Source: Rothia mucilaginosa
GTDB lineage: Bacteria > Actinomycetota > Actinomycetes > Actinomycetales > Micrococcaceae
Direction of reading: 5' to 3'
Assembly (NCBI RefSeq): GCF_001061665.1
Contig: NZ_JVSP01000002.1
Location: 339,177 to 403,176, forward strand
Length of the DNA stretch: 64,000 nucleotides
Below are positions 49,372 through 58,476 of this stretch, one piece after another (positions within the stretch are counted from its first letter, which is position 1; each line of letters opens with the position of its first letter). The notes beneath the pieces were generated by a model that was not told the DNA's origin, did no database searches, and saw only the letters and a program-made list of their open reading frames with translations. A program made the translations under genes and the position numbers.

Positions 49372-50967
49372 TTAGGAGTGGCGGCGCGAGCGCAGAACGC
49401 TCAAACCCAGACCCGCACAAATCGCGGCAACGCCAATGCCAACAATCATGCCAACGCTGGATGCGCCGGTGTTCGCCAGGGTAGCCTTCTTGGGGCTGCT
49501 CTCCTGAGCCAGATGATCCTTAGCGGGGCTGTCCTTTGCCGGGCCGTCCTTAGCCGGAGTGTCCATAGCCGAGCGGGCGGCGGTCACCGGAGCCTCCTGA
49601 GCTGGCTTGCTCTGAGCAGGTTTATTCTTGGGATGCGCCACGGTTGCGTCCTCCAGCTTGTCAGCGTTGGGGGTCTTATCGGCAACCGGTGCTTCCGGCA
49701 GCGCAGGAACCGTCGGTGCGTCAGTGGGGTTTACACCGATAGTTGCTTCGGGCAGGGGTGCTACGGTGGGTGCGTCGGTGGGGTTTACGCCAACGGTTGC
49801 CTCGGGCAGAGGAGCCACGGTGGGCGCGTCAGTGGGGTTTACGCCAACGGTTGCTTCCGGCAGGGGTGCTACGGTGGGCGCATCGGTCGGGTTTACACCG
49901 ATAGTTGCTTCGGGCAGGGGCGCCACGGTGGGCGCATCGGTCGGGTTCACACCGATAGTTGCTTCGGGCAGGGGCGCCACGGTGGGCGCATCCGTCGGGT
50001 TCACGCCAACGGTTGCTTCCGGCAGGGGCGCCACGGTCGGCGCATCCGTCGGGTTCACGCCAACGGTTGCTTCCGGCAGAGGAGCCACCGTCGGGGCATA
50101 GGTCGGAACCGCAGACACCACGGGCTCCTGCGCGAAAAGCTCAAGAGGCTTCTGAGCATCAAACGAACCGTACTCAGCACCCTCAACGCCAGCTGCCATA
50201 GTGCCCGCAATGTACTTGTGAGAGGTATTCAGCGTCGCCGCAACATCCGCCGGGACCTTCACCTCCGTCTCAAAAGCACCGTTGTGAATCTGCGAAGCAG
50301 GTACGGTCACCTCAGCCACGAAGCGCATACCCGTCTGAGGAAAACGACCGGGAACCCACACGCTCGTATCAGACACCACCACGCGCACACCGTGCGGGGT
50401 CGCCTCACCGGTGTAGCCGGTACCACGCACCTTCAACACAGTCTCACCCTTGGTGTTCAGACGCGGCGAATCCACGTGCAGAACCGGTGCGGCGCTATCC
50501 TTCACAACGTCCATGCGCAGCACCTGGCCGCCCGAATAATAACCATCAACGGCGATATTAGCGACGAAGCTGTAGTTCTTCGCCGGGTCAATCAGGCTAC
50601 CGGGAACGTAATGGGTCGCAGTCGCCGTGCCATCCTTGAACGGGCCCGCAACGTGCACCGTCTGAATCGGGTTCAGAAACGGGAAACCCCTATGGTTTGC
50701 CTCATGCAAAGCCGGAGAAAAAGCAGTAGTTTTCGCGGGCAGCTTCGTCGCCTTGAACGTAATCTTGTTCAGACGCAGGGCGGTCTTCAGCTCACGGGTA
50801 TTGGTCTCAACCTTGTAGTTGTAGACCGTAATAACCGGCGGGTTAACCGGATTCGGGGTGTCAGCCGCTGCAACAGAAGGCAGAGCGCACAAGCTCAAGG
50901 ATGCGGCAAGAAGAACAGAAGCGCCGGCGCTACCGTAGCGGCGGGCACGAGAAGAGTTAGCCATCAT
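49372..50967 (-). CDS. LAXTG cell-wall-anchored surface protein with 18-residue repeats
   Basis: A 531-residue exported protein. Signal peptide (basic MMANSSRARRYG, hydrophobic core, cut near SVAAA-DTPN), then a globular N-terminal region (about 45-285, beta-rich, with VLKVRGTGYTGEATPHGVRV). Seven near-identical copies of DAPTVAPLPEAT[VI]GVNPT and a degenerate eighth follow. Next comes a Lys/Pro/Ala stalk with TPAKDGPAKDSPAKD repeats. It ends in a sorting signal: LANTG, a hydrophobic helix and the RSRRHS tail, the form used by class E sortases in actinobacteria. Probably a wall-spanning adhesin. Start chosen at ATG 50967 because AGAAGG lies six bases upstream. Confidence 0.82.
   Translation of the reverse strand: MMANSSRARRYGSAGASVLLAASLSLCALPSVAAADTPNPVNPPVITVYNYKVETNTRELKTALRLNKITFKATKLPAKTTAFSPALHEANHRGFPFLNPIQTVHVAGPFKDGTATATHYVPGSLIDPAKNYSFVANIAVDGYYSGGQVLRMDVVKDSAAPVLHVDSPRLNTKGETVLKVRGTGYTGEATPHGVRVVVSDTSVWVPGRFPQTGMRFVAEVTVPASQIHNGAFETEVKVPADVAATLNTSHKYIAGTMAAGVEGAEYGSFDAQKPLELFAQEPVVSAVPTYAPTVAPLPEATVGVNPTDAPTVAPLPEATVGVNPTDAPTVAPLPEATIGVNPTDAPTVAPLPEATIGVNPTDAPTVAPLPEATVGVNPTDAPTVAPLPEATVGVNPTDAPTVAPLPEATIGVNPTDAPTVPALPEAPVADKTPNADKLEDATVAHPKNKPAQSKPAQEAPVTAARSAMDTPAKDGPAKDSPAKDHLAQESSPKKATLANTGASSVGMIVGIGVAAICAGLGLSVLRSRRHS
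49709..50086 (-). repeat. Seven tandem 54-bp coding repeats
   Basis: Units begin at 49709, 49763, 49817, 49871, 49925, 49979 and 50033, with a diverged unit from 50087. They encode the 18-residue proline-rich repeats of the surface protein. Most differences are synonymous, apart from Val/Ile, which points to selection on the peptide and to recent copy-number change. Confidence 0.85.
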
Positions 50968-51206
50968 GAAGTTCCTTCTACATGGGTGATTGAGTGATCC
51001 GCACTCTTCCTGTATCGCGCCAAGTCGAGTGCGTATACGGTACCGCGACATCGCGGTTAATTACACCGTAACACGCACCTAAACGCATGAACCGGACATA
51101 AGATAACTCGCCGAAATATTACATAAAACCAACGCCTGCAGGGCGCACAATAGGGCGGATGAATAAGACAAACACGCACAGCGCCGGGTAGAGGATACAG
51201 AAATGC

Positions 51207-51212
51207 TAGGGT
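51207..51212 (+). promoter_or_regulatory. Putative -10 of a leaderless Nudix promoter
   Basis: TAGGGT lies exactly six bases before the ATG at 51219, with no ribosome binding site. Confidence 0.4.
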
Positions 51213-51218
51213 AGAAAG

Positions 51219-51764
51219 ATGCCCACGCAGAAGAACCCGCAGAACCGAGTAGAAGCAGCCCAGCCCGCCGAACACAGCGCTACTGAGCACAGTGCTACTG
51301 AGCACAGCGCCATCGACAGCGTGCACCGCGTCGTCAACGTGTGCGCCGTAGCCATCCGCGACGAGCGGGGGTACGTGCTGACCGTACGCAAGAAGAGTAG
51401 CGACGGGTTCATGATGCCCGGCGGCAAACCCGAACCGGGGGAGAGCCCCGTGCAGACCGCCTGCCGCGAGGTGAGCGAAGAAATCGGCCTGACCCCCGAC
51501 TCCGCCCGGATGCACTACCTCGGCACCCTGGAGGCCGCCGCGCTCAACGAGTCCGGCTTTACGGTGCGCGCCGAAACCTTCGAGTACGCCCCCACCGACG
51601 AGCAGTACGAGCAGCTGGCTACGCTGGTGCCGCAGGCCGAAATTGCCGAGCTGCGCTGGGTCGATCCCGCCATGGCCCGCCCTTCAGATATCGCCGCGCA
51701 GGCACCGCTGAATACCGAGCAGATTTTCCCGCTGCTGGCGGCCACTCCGGTTCCGCGGGGCTAG
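51219..51764 (+). CDS. Nudix hydrolase
   Basis: A 181-residue Nudix-fold protein. The Nudix box is complete (PGGKPEPGESPVQTACREVS, then EEIGL, residues about 67-91). The N-terminal 33 residues are disordered and include three tandem EHSAT units made by 15-bp repeats (51270-51314). The substrate is unknown. A possible leaderless start with TAGGGT six bases upstream. The surface-protein gene is divergent; the LOG gene follows 157 bp downstream. Confidence 0.83.
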   Translation: MPTQKNPQNRVEAAQPAEHSATEHSATEHSAIDSVHRVVNVCAVAIRDERGYVLTVRKKSSDGFMMPGGKPEPGESPVQTACREVSEEIGLTPDSARMHYLGTLEAAALNESGFTVRAETFEYAPTDEQYEQLATLVPQAEIAELRWVDPAMARPSDIAAQAPLNTEQIFPLLAATPVPRG

Positions 51765-51921
51765 CATATCGGCGGACCCGGCGGCCTAGAGCCCCCGTTT
51801 TATCCACAGGGCTACCCTGCACACATGAGGTACACAGGTACGTCCGGTACCCTCAACAACAGACAACCCATAGAAGGCGGGGCGCAACGCCGCGCACCCG
51901 CTGCACAACCCAAGGAGAACC

Positions 51922-52512
51922 ATGAAGAAGACTGACTACAACCTCGCCGTCTACTGCGGCGCACGCTCCGGCAACGACCCGCTCTTCACCGAGCGCGCCC
52001 GCGAGCTCGGCACCCTCTGCGCTCGGAACAATATTGGCGTGGTCTACGGCGGCGGCCGCACCGGCCTGATGGGCACCGTCGCGGGCGCGACCCTGGATGC
52101 CGGCGGCGTGGTCTACGGCGTGGTCACCCACAAGCTGGTCGGTCTGGAGGGCGTCTACCCCGGCCAGACCACCCTCGACATTGTGGACACCATGCACCAG
52201 CGCAAAATCGCCATGATCGAGAAGGCCGACGCTTTCGTCGCCATGCCCGGCGGCCCCGGCACCCTGGAAGAGTTCTTCGAGGTGTTCAGCTGGCAGTTCC
52301 TCGACATCCACTCCAAGCCGGTTGCGTTGCTGAACGTGAGCGGCTACTGGGATAAGCTCATCGACGCGATGCACTACATGGCCTCCACCGGCCTGCTGAA
52401 CGAGCGCTACCTGGACGAACTCATTATCGCGACCACTCCCGAGGAGCTGCTGGATGCGCTCGCCAAGGACCTGGAGCGCCGCGCCGCCACAAAGACCAAC
52501 GCAGAAAGCTAA
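51922..52512 (+). CDS. LOG-family protein (TIGR00730-type, cytokinin-activating enzyme fold)
   Basis: A 196-residue Rossmann-fold protein with the family motifs VYGGGRTGLMGTVA and PGGPGTLEEFFEVF (residues about 109-122), the phosphoribohydrolase site of LOG enzymes that cleave cytokinin riboside 5-prime-monophosphates. Bacterial members act on AMP or related nucleotides. CAAGGAGAA precedes the ATG. The pcp gene follows after six bases, so the two form an operon. Confidence 0.9.
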   Translation: MKKTDYNLAVYCGARSGNDPLFTERARELGTLCARNNIGVVYGGGRTGLMGTVAGATLDAGGVVYGVVTHKLVGLEGVYPGQTTLDIVDTMHQRKIAMIEKADAFVAMPGGPGTLEEFFEVFSWQFLDIHSKPVALLNVSGYWDKLIDAMHYMASTGLLNERYLDELIIATTPEELLDALAKDLERRAATKTNAES

Positions 52513-52518
52513 ACTGCC

Positions 52519-53223
52519 ATGGCCAATACCCTGCTACTGACCTACTTCGGACCGTTCCCCGGCGTGCCCGTCAACCCCACCGTGGCGCTCGCGGAAGGCG
52601 CCGTGCGGGCGCTGAATACCGCCCGCCCGGACCTGCGCGTCGTGGCCCGCGAGCTGCCCGTCAGCTACGACGGATCCAGCGCCGCACTGCGCGCCGCCCT
52701 GCAGGAGGTGCAGCCCGATGCGCTCATCAGCTTGGGCGTGGCGGTCGGCCGCGATGTGGTGAGCCTCGAGCAGGTCGCCATCAATCTGGACTCCGCGGGC
52801 ATTGAGGATAACGACGGCGACCGACGCTGCGACGAGCCGATTGTTCCGGACGGCCGGGAGGCGTACTTCTCCTCCCTGCCGGTACGCGCCAGCTTTGAGC
52901 GCCTGCGCGCGGCGGGGGAACCCGTCGAGATCTCGTACACCGCCGGAACCTACGTGTGCAACCACGTGTTCTACGAGGGCCAGCGCATCAGTCGCGAACT
53001 GGGGCTGAGTATCCCCGCCGGATTCGTGCACGTGCCCGCAATCTGTGCTGATGGTGAAGAGGATGCCGACGGTGAAGAGGCGACCGAGGGTGTGGAGCTG
53101 ACCGCCCACCGCGACGCCGGTGGCGTGGTTCGCGACGAGCAGGGCGTGCCGTACCTGCCCGAGTCCACCGTGGTGCGCATTATCGCCGAGATTGCCTCGG
53201 ACACCCTGCCCGCGGTGGACTAG
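52519..53223 (+). CDS. pcp: Pyroglutamyl-peptidase I
   Basis: A 234-residue cysteine peptidase that removes N-terminal pyroglutamate. Visible: TYFGPFPGVPVNPT at the start, the Glu region VVSLEQVAINLDSA, the catalytic Cys in AGTYVCNHVFY (near residue 139) and the catalytic His in GFVHVP (near residue 171). The C-terminal region has an acidic loop (DGEEDADGEE) that lengthens the protein slightly. Second gene of the LOG-pcp pair. Confidence 0.87.
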   Translation: MANTLLLTYFGPFPGVPVNPTVALAEGAVRALNTARPDLRVVARELPVSYDGSSAALRAALQEVQPDALISLGVAVGRDVVSLEQVAINLDSAGIEDNDGDRRCDEPIVPDGREAYFSSLPVRASFERLRAAGEPVEISYTAGTYVCNHVFYEGQRISRELGLSIPAGFVHVPAICADGEEDADGEEATEGVELTAHRDAGGVVRDEQGVPYLPESTVVRIIAEIASDTLPAVD

Positions 53224-53253
53224 CAACACGGTATTGAGCTAGAAGATACAACA

Positions 53254-53298
53254 AAACCGCCGGATAGCCTCCCGACGTGGGAGCCTATCCGGCGGTTT
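53254..53298. terminator. Bidirectional terminator pcp / pgi
   Basis: AAACCGCCGGATAG / CTATCCGGCGGTTT outer stem and CTCCC / GGGAG inner stem. Confidence 0.85.
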
Positions 53299-53349
53299 GT
53301 GCATCTTACGCCCGCAGGTTATAAAACCCTCGAGCGTAAGTTTGAGCTA

Positions 53350-55026
53350 CTACTTGGTGCGGTTCTTCAGGTAGTAGTCGATCAGCGAAGCGGTCGAAGA
53401 ATCCTGACGCTCCAGAACCTCGCGGTCACCCTCGATAGCGGGAACCAGGTCCAGGGCCAGCTTCTTGCCCAGCTCAACACCCCACTGGTCGAAGGAATCG
53501 ATGCCCCACACAACACCCTGAACGAAGGTGATGTGCTCGTACAGGGCAATCAGGGAGCCCAGAACACGCGGGGTCAGGCGCGGCGCCATGATGGAGGTGG
53601 AGGGGCGGTTACCGCTGAAGATACGTGCATTGACCACGTGCTCTGCGGTGCCCTCTGCACGAACCTCTTCCTCGGTCTTACCGAATGCGAGAGCCTGAGA
53701 CTGCGCGAAGAAGTTAGCCAGGAACAGCTCGTGAACGTCCTGCTCGCCGTCCTTGGTCGGGTGGACCGGGTTAGCGAAGGCCAGGAAGTCCGCGGGAATC
53801 AGGCGGGTACCCTGATGGATCAGCTGGTAGAAAGCGTGCTGGCCGTTGGTGCCGGGCTCGCCCCAGAACACTTCACCGGTTGCGTAGTTGACGAAGGAGC
53901 CGTCCGCGCGAACGGACTTGCCGTTGGACTCCATGGTCAGCTGCTGCAGGTATGCGGGGAAGCGGTGCAGGTACTGGTCATAGGGCAGAACTGCGTGGGT
54001 CTCAGCACCCAGGAAGTTCACGTTCCAGATGTTCAGCAGACCCATCAGAACGGGCACGTTCTGAGCCAGGGGAGCGGTGCGGAAGTGCTCATCCATTGCG
54101 TGGAAGCCTGCGAGGAATTCAGCAAAAACCTTCGGGCCGAAAACGATAGCCAGGGAGGTGCCGATAGCGGAGTCTACGGAGTAGCGGCCGCCAACCCAGT
54201 CCCAGAAGCCGAAAGCGTTCTCGGGGTCGATGCCGAATGCGGCAACCTTATCGAGCGCGGTGGAGACAGCCACGAAGTGCTTAGCCACAGCCTCGGAAGC
54301 TTCCTTACCTTCCAGCGCGCCAGCCTCAGCCAGTGCGGAAAGCAGCCACTCGCGTGCCACACGCGCGTTGGTCAGGGTCTCCAGGGTGCCGAAGGTCTTG
54401 GAGGCGACGATGAACAGGGTGGTCTCGGGGTCCAGGTCGGAGACCTTCTCGGCCACGTCGGTCGGGTCAATGTTGGAGATGAAGCGGGCGGTGATGCCTG
54501 CGTCTGCGTAGGGCTTGAGAGCCTCGTACACCATGACCGGGCCCAGGTCGGAGCCACCGATACCGATGTTCACCACGGTCTCGATGCGCTTGCCGGTCAC
54601 GCCGGTCCACTCGCCGTTGCGCACACGATCGGCGAAGGCGTAAATCTTCTTCAGTACGGCGTGCACGTCTGCGTCTACGTCCTGGCCGTCGACGGTCAGG
54701 GCGGGGGAGTAGCCCTCGGGGCGGCGCAGGGCGGTGTGCAGCACGGCGCGGTCCTCGGTGACGTTAATGTGCTTACCGGAGAACATGGCCTCGCGAGCCT
54801 GCTCCAGCTTGACCTCTTCGGCGAGCTTGAGCAGCAGCTCAAGGGTTTCGGAGGTAATCAGGTTCTTGGACAGGTCGACGTGCAGTTCGTCGGCGGTGAA
54901 GCTGAGCTTCTGCGCGCGTTCCGGGTCAGCGGCAAACCACTCGCGCAGGTTCGGGGTGAGAGCCTTGTGGTGAGCGGACAGAGCCGACCAGGCAGAGGTG
55001 GTCGTGGGGTCAATAGAAGTAGTCAT
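53350..55026 (-). CDS. pgi: Glucose-6-phosphate isomerase
   Basis: A 558-residue glycolytic enzyme interconverting glucose-6-P and fructose-6-P. Typical landmarks: [18 protein letters not shown], the signature [14 protein letters not shown], and the C-terminal active-site region [13 protein letters not shown]. Length and both ends are normal for the long bacterial form. Its start at 55026 is divergent from nudC with a 130-bp gap. Confidence 0.95.
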   Translation of the reverse strand: MTTSIDPTTTSAWSALSAHHKALTPNLREWFAADPERAQKLSFTADELHVDLSKNLITSETLELLLKLAEEVKLEQAREAMFSGKHINVTEDRAVLHTALRRPEGYSPALTVDGQDVDADVHAVLKKIYAFADRVRNGEWTGVTGKRIETVVNIGIGGSDLGPVMVYEALKPYADAGITARFISNIDPTDVAEKVSDLDPETTLFIVASKTFGTLETLTNARVAREWLLSALAEAGALEGKEASEAVAKHFVAVSTALDKVAAFGIDPENAFGFWDWVGGRYSVDSAIGTSLAIVFGPKVFAEFLAGFHAMDEHFRTAPLAQNVPVLMGLLNIWNVNFLGAETHAVLPYDQYLHRFPAYLQQLTMESNGKSVRADGSFVNYATGEVFWGEPGTNGQHAFYQLIHQGTRLIPADFLAFANPVHPTKDGEQDVHELFLANFFAQSQALAFGKTEEEVRAEGTAEHVVNARIFSGNRPSTSIMAPRLTPRVLGSLIALYEHITFVQGVVWGIDSFDQWGVELGKKLALDLVPAIEGDREVLERQDSSTASLIDYYLKNRTK

Positions 55027-55156
55027 GGTTCCATTCTCTTATTTTCGGGTGCCTATGTCACCTCTTTCGAAGGTGATATGGGACGATACGGCGAAAAAAA
55101 TCGAAACCTGGCACGTCATTGTGGGCCTTGCAGTATCAAGATGTAGAGTAAACCCC

Positions 55157-56089
55157 ATGACTTCTTCACCTGAACACACGCCCGCTGATACTCACGCGCC
55201 ACGCTACCTGCTCGTTTCTCGCGCAGGAGAAACCCTCCTCACCGCTGACGGAACCGTGCACTACCTGACCGGTCACGATGCTGCCGAGCCGCTGACCGAA
55301 GACGCGATCCTTGCGCGCAGCGTAATCCGCCCCGCCGCCTACGGTGCTGACGCCCAGAAGAATAGTGGGGCAGAGGTGCACGTGCTCTACTGCGAGGATG
55401 AAACCCTCGCGCAGTTTGCCGCAGAGCTGAGCATCCCCGGTGTACACGTTTCAGATAGCGACTTCCTCTACTACCCGGTCCACGAGGACCCGGAAGGCCG
55501 CGCCCACTACGCCACCGCCCTGGCACGCCGCGACTACCTGATCGAGATGCGCTACTCCGCCTACAGCGGCGAGGAGGCGCCCCTCGGCTCGAAGGGAATC
55601 CGCCGCACCGCCTCGGGCGAAATGGTGTTTCCCCGTATCGAACCCGCCGTGATGGCGCTGGTGACCAGCCGCGACGGCGAGCGCGTGCTGTTGGCGAATA
55701 ACCGCCAGTGGCACCCCAACCGCTTCGCCCTCATCGCCGGATTCGTTGACCCTGGCGAAAACCTCGAGGAAGCAATCGCCCGTGAGGTCTATGAGGAAAT
55801 CGGCTTGCACGCCCTCAGCACCGAGTACCGTGTGAGCGATGTGTGGCCTTTCCCGCGTTCGCTCATGATTTGCTACCGGGTGCGCGTGGATGAGAATGAG
55901 ACCATCACCCATCATGACGGAGAAATCCGTGCCGCACGCTGGTTCACCGCCGCCGAGCTGCGTGAGGCGATTGCTATTTCGGAGGAGCGCGGCAACAGCA
56001 ACGAGGACGACCCCGCCAAGCTGGAGCTACCCGGCACGAACGCTGTCGCCCGCCGCATGATTGATGAGTGGCTCGCGGAAAAGCCCTAG
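55157..56089 (+). CDS. nudC: NudC-like NAD+ diphosphatase without the zinc ribbon cysteines
   Basis: A 310-residue Nudix enzyme. It has the NudC-specific motif SDVWPFPRSLM (standard SQPWPFPxS) after a complete Nudix box (GFVDPGENLEEAIAREVYEE, residues 195-214), so NAD(H) pyrophosphatase or NAD-decapping activity is predicted. The four zinc cysteines that normally lie between the N-terminal and Nudix domains are absent: residues 128-160 (RYSAYSGEEAPLGSKGIRR region) contain no Cys. The frame runs upstream to 54998, but the ATG at 55157 is the family-like start; TAGAGT lies seven bases before it. Confidence 0.85.
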   Translation: MTSSPEHTPADTHAPRYLLVSRAGETLLTADGTVHYLTGHDAAEPLTEDAILARSVIRPAAYGADAQKNSGAEVHVLYCEDETLAQFAAELSIPGVHVSDSDFLYYPVHEDPEGRAHYATALARRDYLIEMRYSAYSGEEAPLGSKGIRRTASGEMVFPRIEPAVMALVTSRDGERVLLANNRQWHPNRFALIAGFVDPGENLEEAIAREVYEEIGLHALSTEYRVSDVWPFPRSLMICYRVRVDENETITHHDGEIRAARWFTAAELREAIAISEERGNSNEDDPAKLELPGTNAVARRMIDEWLAEKP

Positions 56090-56111
56090 TGATACACTGG
56101 TAGCTAAGCCC

Positions 56112-56128
56112 AACGGAGGGGGTCCGTT
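56112..56128 (+). terminator. Short hairpin behind nudC
   Basis: AACGGA / TCCGTT stem with a 5-base G loop, followed by TT. A weak terminator candidate. The rest of the 209-bp gap to typA shows no gene or RNA motif I recognise. Confidence 0.4.
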
Positions 56129-56298
56129 TTGGCGTGCCCGGAAACGCTCTCACTTTAGAGTGGCTCCGTCGGCAAACGCTCAAACCGGCAAACACCCCCA
56201 GATACCTATCTGAAGGTACTGCCCCCGTGACCCCCGCGCCTTCTAGAGCGCACCCGCTGGCAAGACTATCCCCTAGATTTAAGCGAGAAACTTAACGC

Positions 56299-58209
56299 AT
56301 GTCTGAAAACACCGCTTCGCGCCCCGACCTTCGCAATGTGGCCATCGTGGCACACGTTGACCACGGCAAGACCACCATCGTCGACGCGATGCTGCAGCAG
56401 ACCCACGCCTTCTCTGACCACGCAGATGTTGAAGACCGAGTCATGGACTCCGGCGACCTCGAACGCGAAAAGGGCATTACCATTCTGGCGAAGAACACCA
56501 CTGTGTTCTACAACGGCCCCTCTGCTAACGGCGAGACCATCACCATCAACGTGGTCGACACCCCCGGCCACGCCGACTTCGGTGGCGAGGTGGAGCGCGG
56601 CCTGTCCATGGTTGACGGCGTTGTGCTGCTTGTGGACGCCTCCGAGGGCCCGCTGCCCCAGACCCGCTTCGTGCTGCGTAAGGCACTGGCCGCCAAGCTT
56701 CCCGTGATCCTCGTGGTCAACAAGGTGGACCGCCCCGACTCCCGTATCGACGAGGTCGTGAGCGAGTCCATGGACCTGCTGCTGGGCCTGGCCTCCGACC
56801 TGGCCGAGGAGGTCCCCGACCTGGACCTGGACGCCGTGCTGAACGTTCCGGTCGTGTACGCCTCCGGTAAGGCCGGCGCCGCCTCCCTGAACCAGCCCGC
56901 TGACGGCCAGCTGCCCGACAACGACGATCTCGAGCCGCTGTTCAAGACCATCATCGAGCACGTGCCCGCCCCCACCTACGACCCCAACGAGGTTCTGCAG
57001 GCACACGTGACCAACCTGGACTCCTCCCCGTTCCTGGGCCGTCTGGCACTGGTCCGTATCTTCAACGGCACCCTGAAGAAGGGCCAGACCGTCGCCTGGG
57101 CACGCCACGACGGCGAGATCAAGAACGTCCGTATCTCCGAGCTGCTGGCCACCAAGGCGCTGGACCGCGTTCCCGCCGAGTCCGCCGGCCCCGGCGAGAT
57201 TGTCGCGGTTGCGGGTATCGAGGACATCACCATCGGTGAGACCCTGACCGACGCCGAGAACCCCAAGCCCCTGCCGCTAATCAAGGTGGACGACCCCGCG
57301 ATCTCCATGACCATCGGTATCAACACCTCCCCGCTGGCCGGCCGCGTCAAGGGCGCAAAGGTCACCGCGCGTCAGGTGAAGGACCGCCTGGACCGCGAGC
57401 TCATCGGTAACGTGTCCATCAAGGTTCTGCCCACCCAGCGTCCGGATGCCTGGGAGGTTCAGGGCCGTGGCGAGCTCGCCCTGGCAATCCTTGTGGAGCA
57501 GATGCGCCGCGAGGGCTTCGAGCTGACCGTGGGTAAGCCCCAGGTGGTCACCAAGACCATCGACGGCAAGGTGTATGAGCCCATGGAGCACATGATTATT
57601 GACGTGCCCGAGGAGTACCTGGGCGCCGTCACCCAGCTGATGGCATCTCGTAAGGGCCGCATGGAGAACATGGCAAACCACGGTACCGGTTGGGTCCGTA
57701 TGGAGTTCGCCGTTCCCGCCCGTGGCCTGATCGGCTTCCGCACCCAGTTCCTGACCGAGACCCGCGGTGCCGGCATTTCCTCCTCGTACTCGATTGAACC
57801 CGAGCCCTGGGCCGGCGAGATTGAGTACCGCACCAACGGTTCGCTGATTGCTGACCGCGCCGGCGTGGTGACCCCCTACGCGATGATCAACCTGCAGGAG
57901 CGCGGCACCTTCTTCGTGGAGCCCACCTCCGAGGTGTACGAGGGCATGATCGTGGGTATGAACTCCCGTGCCGACGACATGGAAGTGAACATCACCAAGG
58001 AAAAGAAGCTGACCAACATGCGTTCTTCGACCGCGGACAACTTCGAAAATCTGACCCCGCCGAAGAAGCTGACCCTCGAGGAGTCCCTCGAATTCGCCCG
58101 CGAGGACGAGTGCGTTGAGGTGACCCCCGAGGCCATCCGTATCCGCAAGGTCATCCTTGACTCCAACGAGCGTGTGCGCGAGTTCCGCCGCCGCGCCCGC
58201 GCCAACTAA
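56299..58209 (+). CDS. typA: Ribosome-associated GTPase TypA/BipA
   Basis: A 636-residue translation-factor GTPase. G1 [16 protein letters not shown]3 [11 protein letters not shown] and G4 NKVDRPDSR are present, followed by the EF-G-like domains and the C-terminal TypA-specific domain ([30 protein letters not shown]). It helps 50S assembly and stress adaptation. Full length. No strong ribosome binding site: GCGAGAAACTTAACGC precedes the ATG. Confidence 0.96.
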   Translation: MSENTASRPDLRNVAIVAHVDHGKTTIVDAMLQQTHAFSDHADVEDRVMDSGDLEREKGITILAKNTTVFYNGPSANGETITINVVDTPGHADFGGEVERGLSMVDGVVLLVDASEGPLPQTRFVLRKALAAKLPVILVVNKVDRPDSRIDEVVSESMDLLLGLASDLAEEVPDLDLDAVLNVPVVYASGKAGAASLNQPADGQLPDNDDLEPLFKTIIEHVPAPTYDPNEVLQAHVTNLDSSPFLGRLALVRIFNGTLKKGQTVAWARHDGEIKNVRISELLATKALDRVPAESAGPGEIVAVAGIEDITIGETLTDAENPKPLPLIKVDDPAISMTIGINTSPLAGRVKGAKVTARQVKDRLDRELIGNVSIKVLPTQRPDAWEVQGRGELALAILVEQMRREGFELTVGKPQVVTKTIDGKVYEPMEHMIIDVPEEYLGAVTQLMASRKGRMENMANHGTGWVRMEFAVPARGLIGFRTQFLTETRGAGISSSYSIEPEPWAGEIEYRTNGSLIADRAGVVTPYAMINLQERGTFFVEPTSEVYEGMIVGMNSRADDMEVNITKEKKLTNMRSSTADNFENLTPPKKLTLEESLEFAREDECVEVTPEAIRIRKVILDSNERVREFRRRARAN

Positions 58210-58249
58210 TTGCGCTGACGATACGACCATCGGGCCGTAGCGTTTCGAA

Positions 58250-58289
58250 GAGCCGCCGCCACCTTCCGGAAGGAAGAGGGCGGCGGCTC
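58250..58289 (+). terminator. typA terminator
   Basis: 11-bp stem GAGCCGCCGCC / GGCGGCGGCTC with an inner TTCC / GGAA. No long T run. Confidence 0.7.
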
Positions 58290-58476
58290 GGCGTATTCGG
58301 GCAGGTCGGGGAGCGAAACCGGGACCGCTCAATACTGAGGTGAGCCTACCCCCGCCGCCGTGTAAGATAAGACCGTGTGCTGAGACAGCGTGCACCCCCG
58401 CAGACGCCCTGCGCGCGGGGTGAGGCGTGAGCCCCAGAGGCACATCCCAGTCCGTGCGTTATGAGAGGGAATTCCC

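Noticed and set aside
49628-50101. Repeat-containing plus-strand frame opposite the LAXTG protein gene
   Set aside because: Its repeats merely mirror the 54-bp coding repeats. The minus strand has the signal peptide and sorting signal.
53299-55146. 615-codon plus-strand frame opposite pgi
   Set aside because: Antisense to a complete glucose-6-phosphate isomerase gene; begins inside a terminator.
56090-56298. Gap before typA examined for a structured RNA or riboswitch
   Set aside because: Only short local hairpins are present; no conserved riboswitch or tRNA core can be traced.
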